Source: Candidatus Hydrogenedens sp.
Lineage (GTDB): Bacteria; Hydrogenedentota; Hydrogenedentia; Hydrogenedentales; Hydrogenedentaceae
Reading direction: 5' to 3'
DNA: 6,591 nt
NCBI GenBank assembly: GCA_035378955.1
Contig: DAOSUS010000113.1
Coordinates: forward strand, 1 to 6,591
In this document: positions 6,529 to 6,591 of the stretch, piece by piece
Layout of the letters: every line of letters starts with the position of its first letter
Numbering within the stretch: position 1 is the stretch's first letter
Position numbers and translations under genes: made by a program
The notes under the pieces: model-generated
Told to the model about the DNA's origin: nothing
The model's database searches: none
What the model saw: only the letters and a program-made list of their open reading frames with translations

Positions 6529-6591
6529 TATAATTTATTTGAAGTTATTTTTAATTCGTGATAATATGATGTTAATGGTGTAAACAAAGAA
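6529..6591. other. AT-rich right end of the window
   Basis: These 63 bases follow the oxidoreductase stop. They contain TATAAT at 6529-6534 and no recognisable gene or terminator hairpin. They are probably the upstream region of the next gene, which is outside the window. Confidence 0.3.

Overview
The window looks like a piece of an AT-rich genome from a Gram-negative (diderm) bacterium. The evidence is a PilT/PilU-type pilus retraction ATPase together with a membrane-anchored Ntn-hydrolase acylase whose catalytic part would lie outside the cytoplasm. Shine-Dalgarno sites are clear and coding density is moderate. I cannot assign a phylum from the sequence alone, and no rRNA, tRNA or other marker is present.

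Layout: positions 1-829 hold no recognisable protein family. The first 300 bases are only about 17% G+C and contain small A/T dyads and a 12-base direct repeat. Positions 400-730 carry an imperfect hairpin, a tiny Cys-rich reading frame followed directly by a terminator-like hairpin, and a 24-base near-perfect palindrome about 100 bases before the first gene. Next come a penicillin acylase family protein (830-3361, +), a convergent cyclase/kynurenine formamidase-like metal hydrolase (3443-4063, -), a divergent PilT/PilU-like ATPase (4222-5319, +) and a Gfo/Idh/MocA family oxidoreductase (5461-6528, +).

The four genes do not form an obvious pathway. The two hydrolases face each other tail to tail, the cyclase and the ATPase are back to back, and the ATPase and oxidoreductase are separated by 141 bases. 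Each gene could be transcribed on its own. Two starts are best set by Shine-Dalgarno position: a TTG at 830 rather than the ATG at 815, and an ATG at 4222 rather than the GTG at 4207.

The most striking property runs through all four genes. The tetramer GATC occurs only once in 6591 bases (2882-2885). Aspartate codons switch from GAT to GAC almost perfectly when the next base is C. This suggests selection against GATC, as expected from a past or present GATC-specific restriction or methylation system encoded elsewhere. Otherwise the genes are ordinary members of well-known families, and I do not see a convincing new multi-gene system here.
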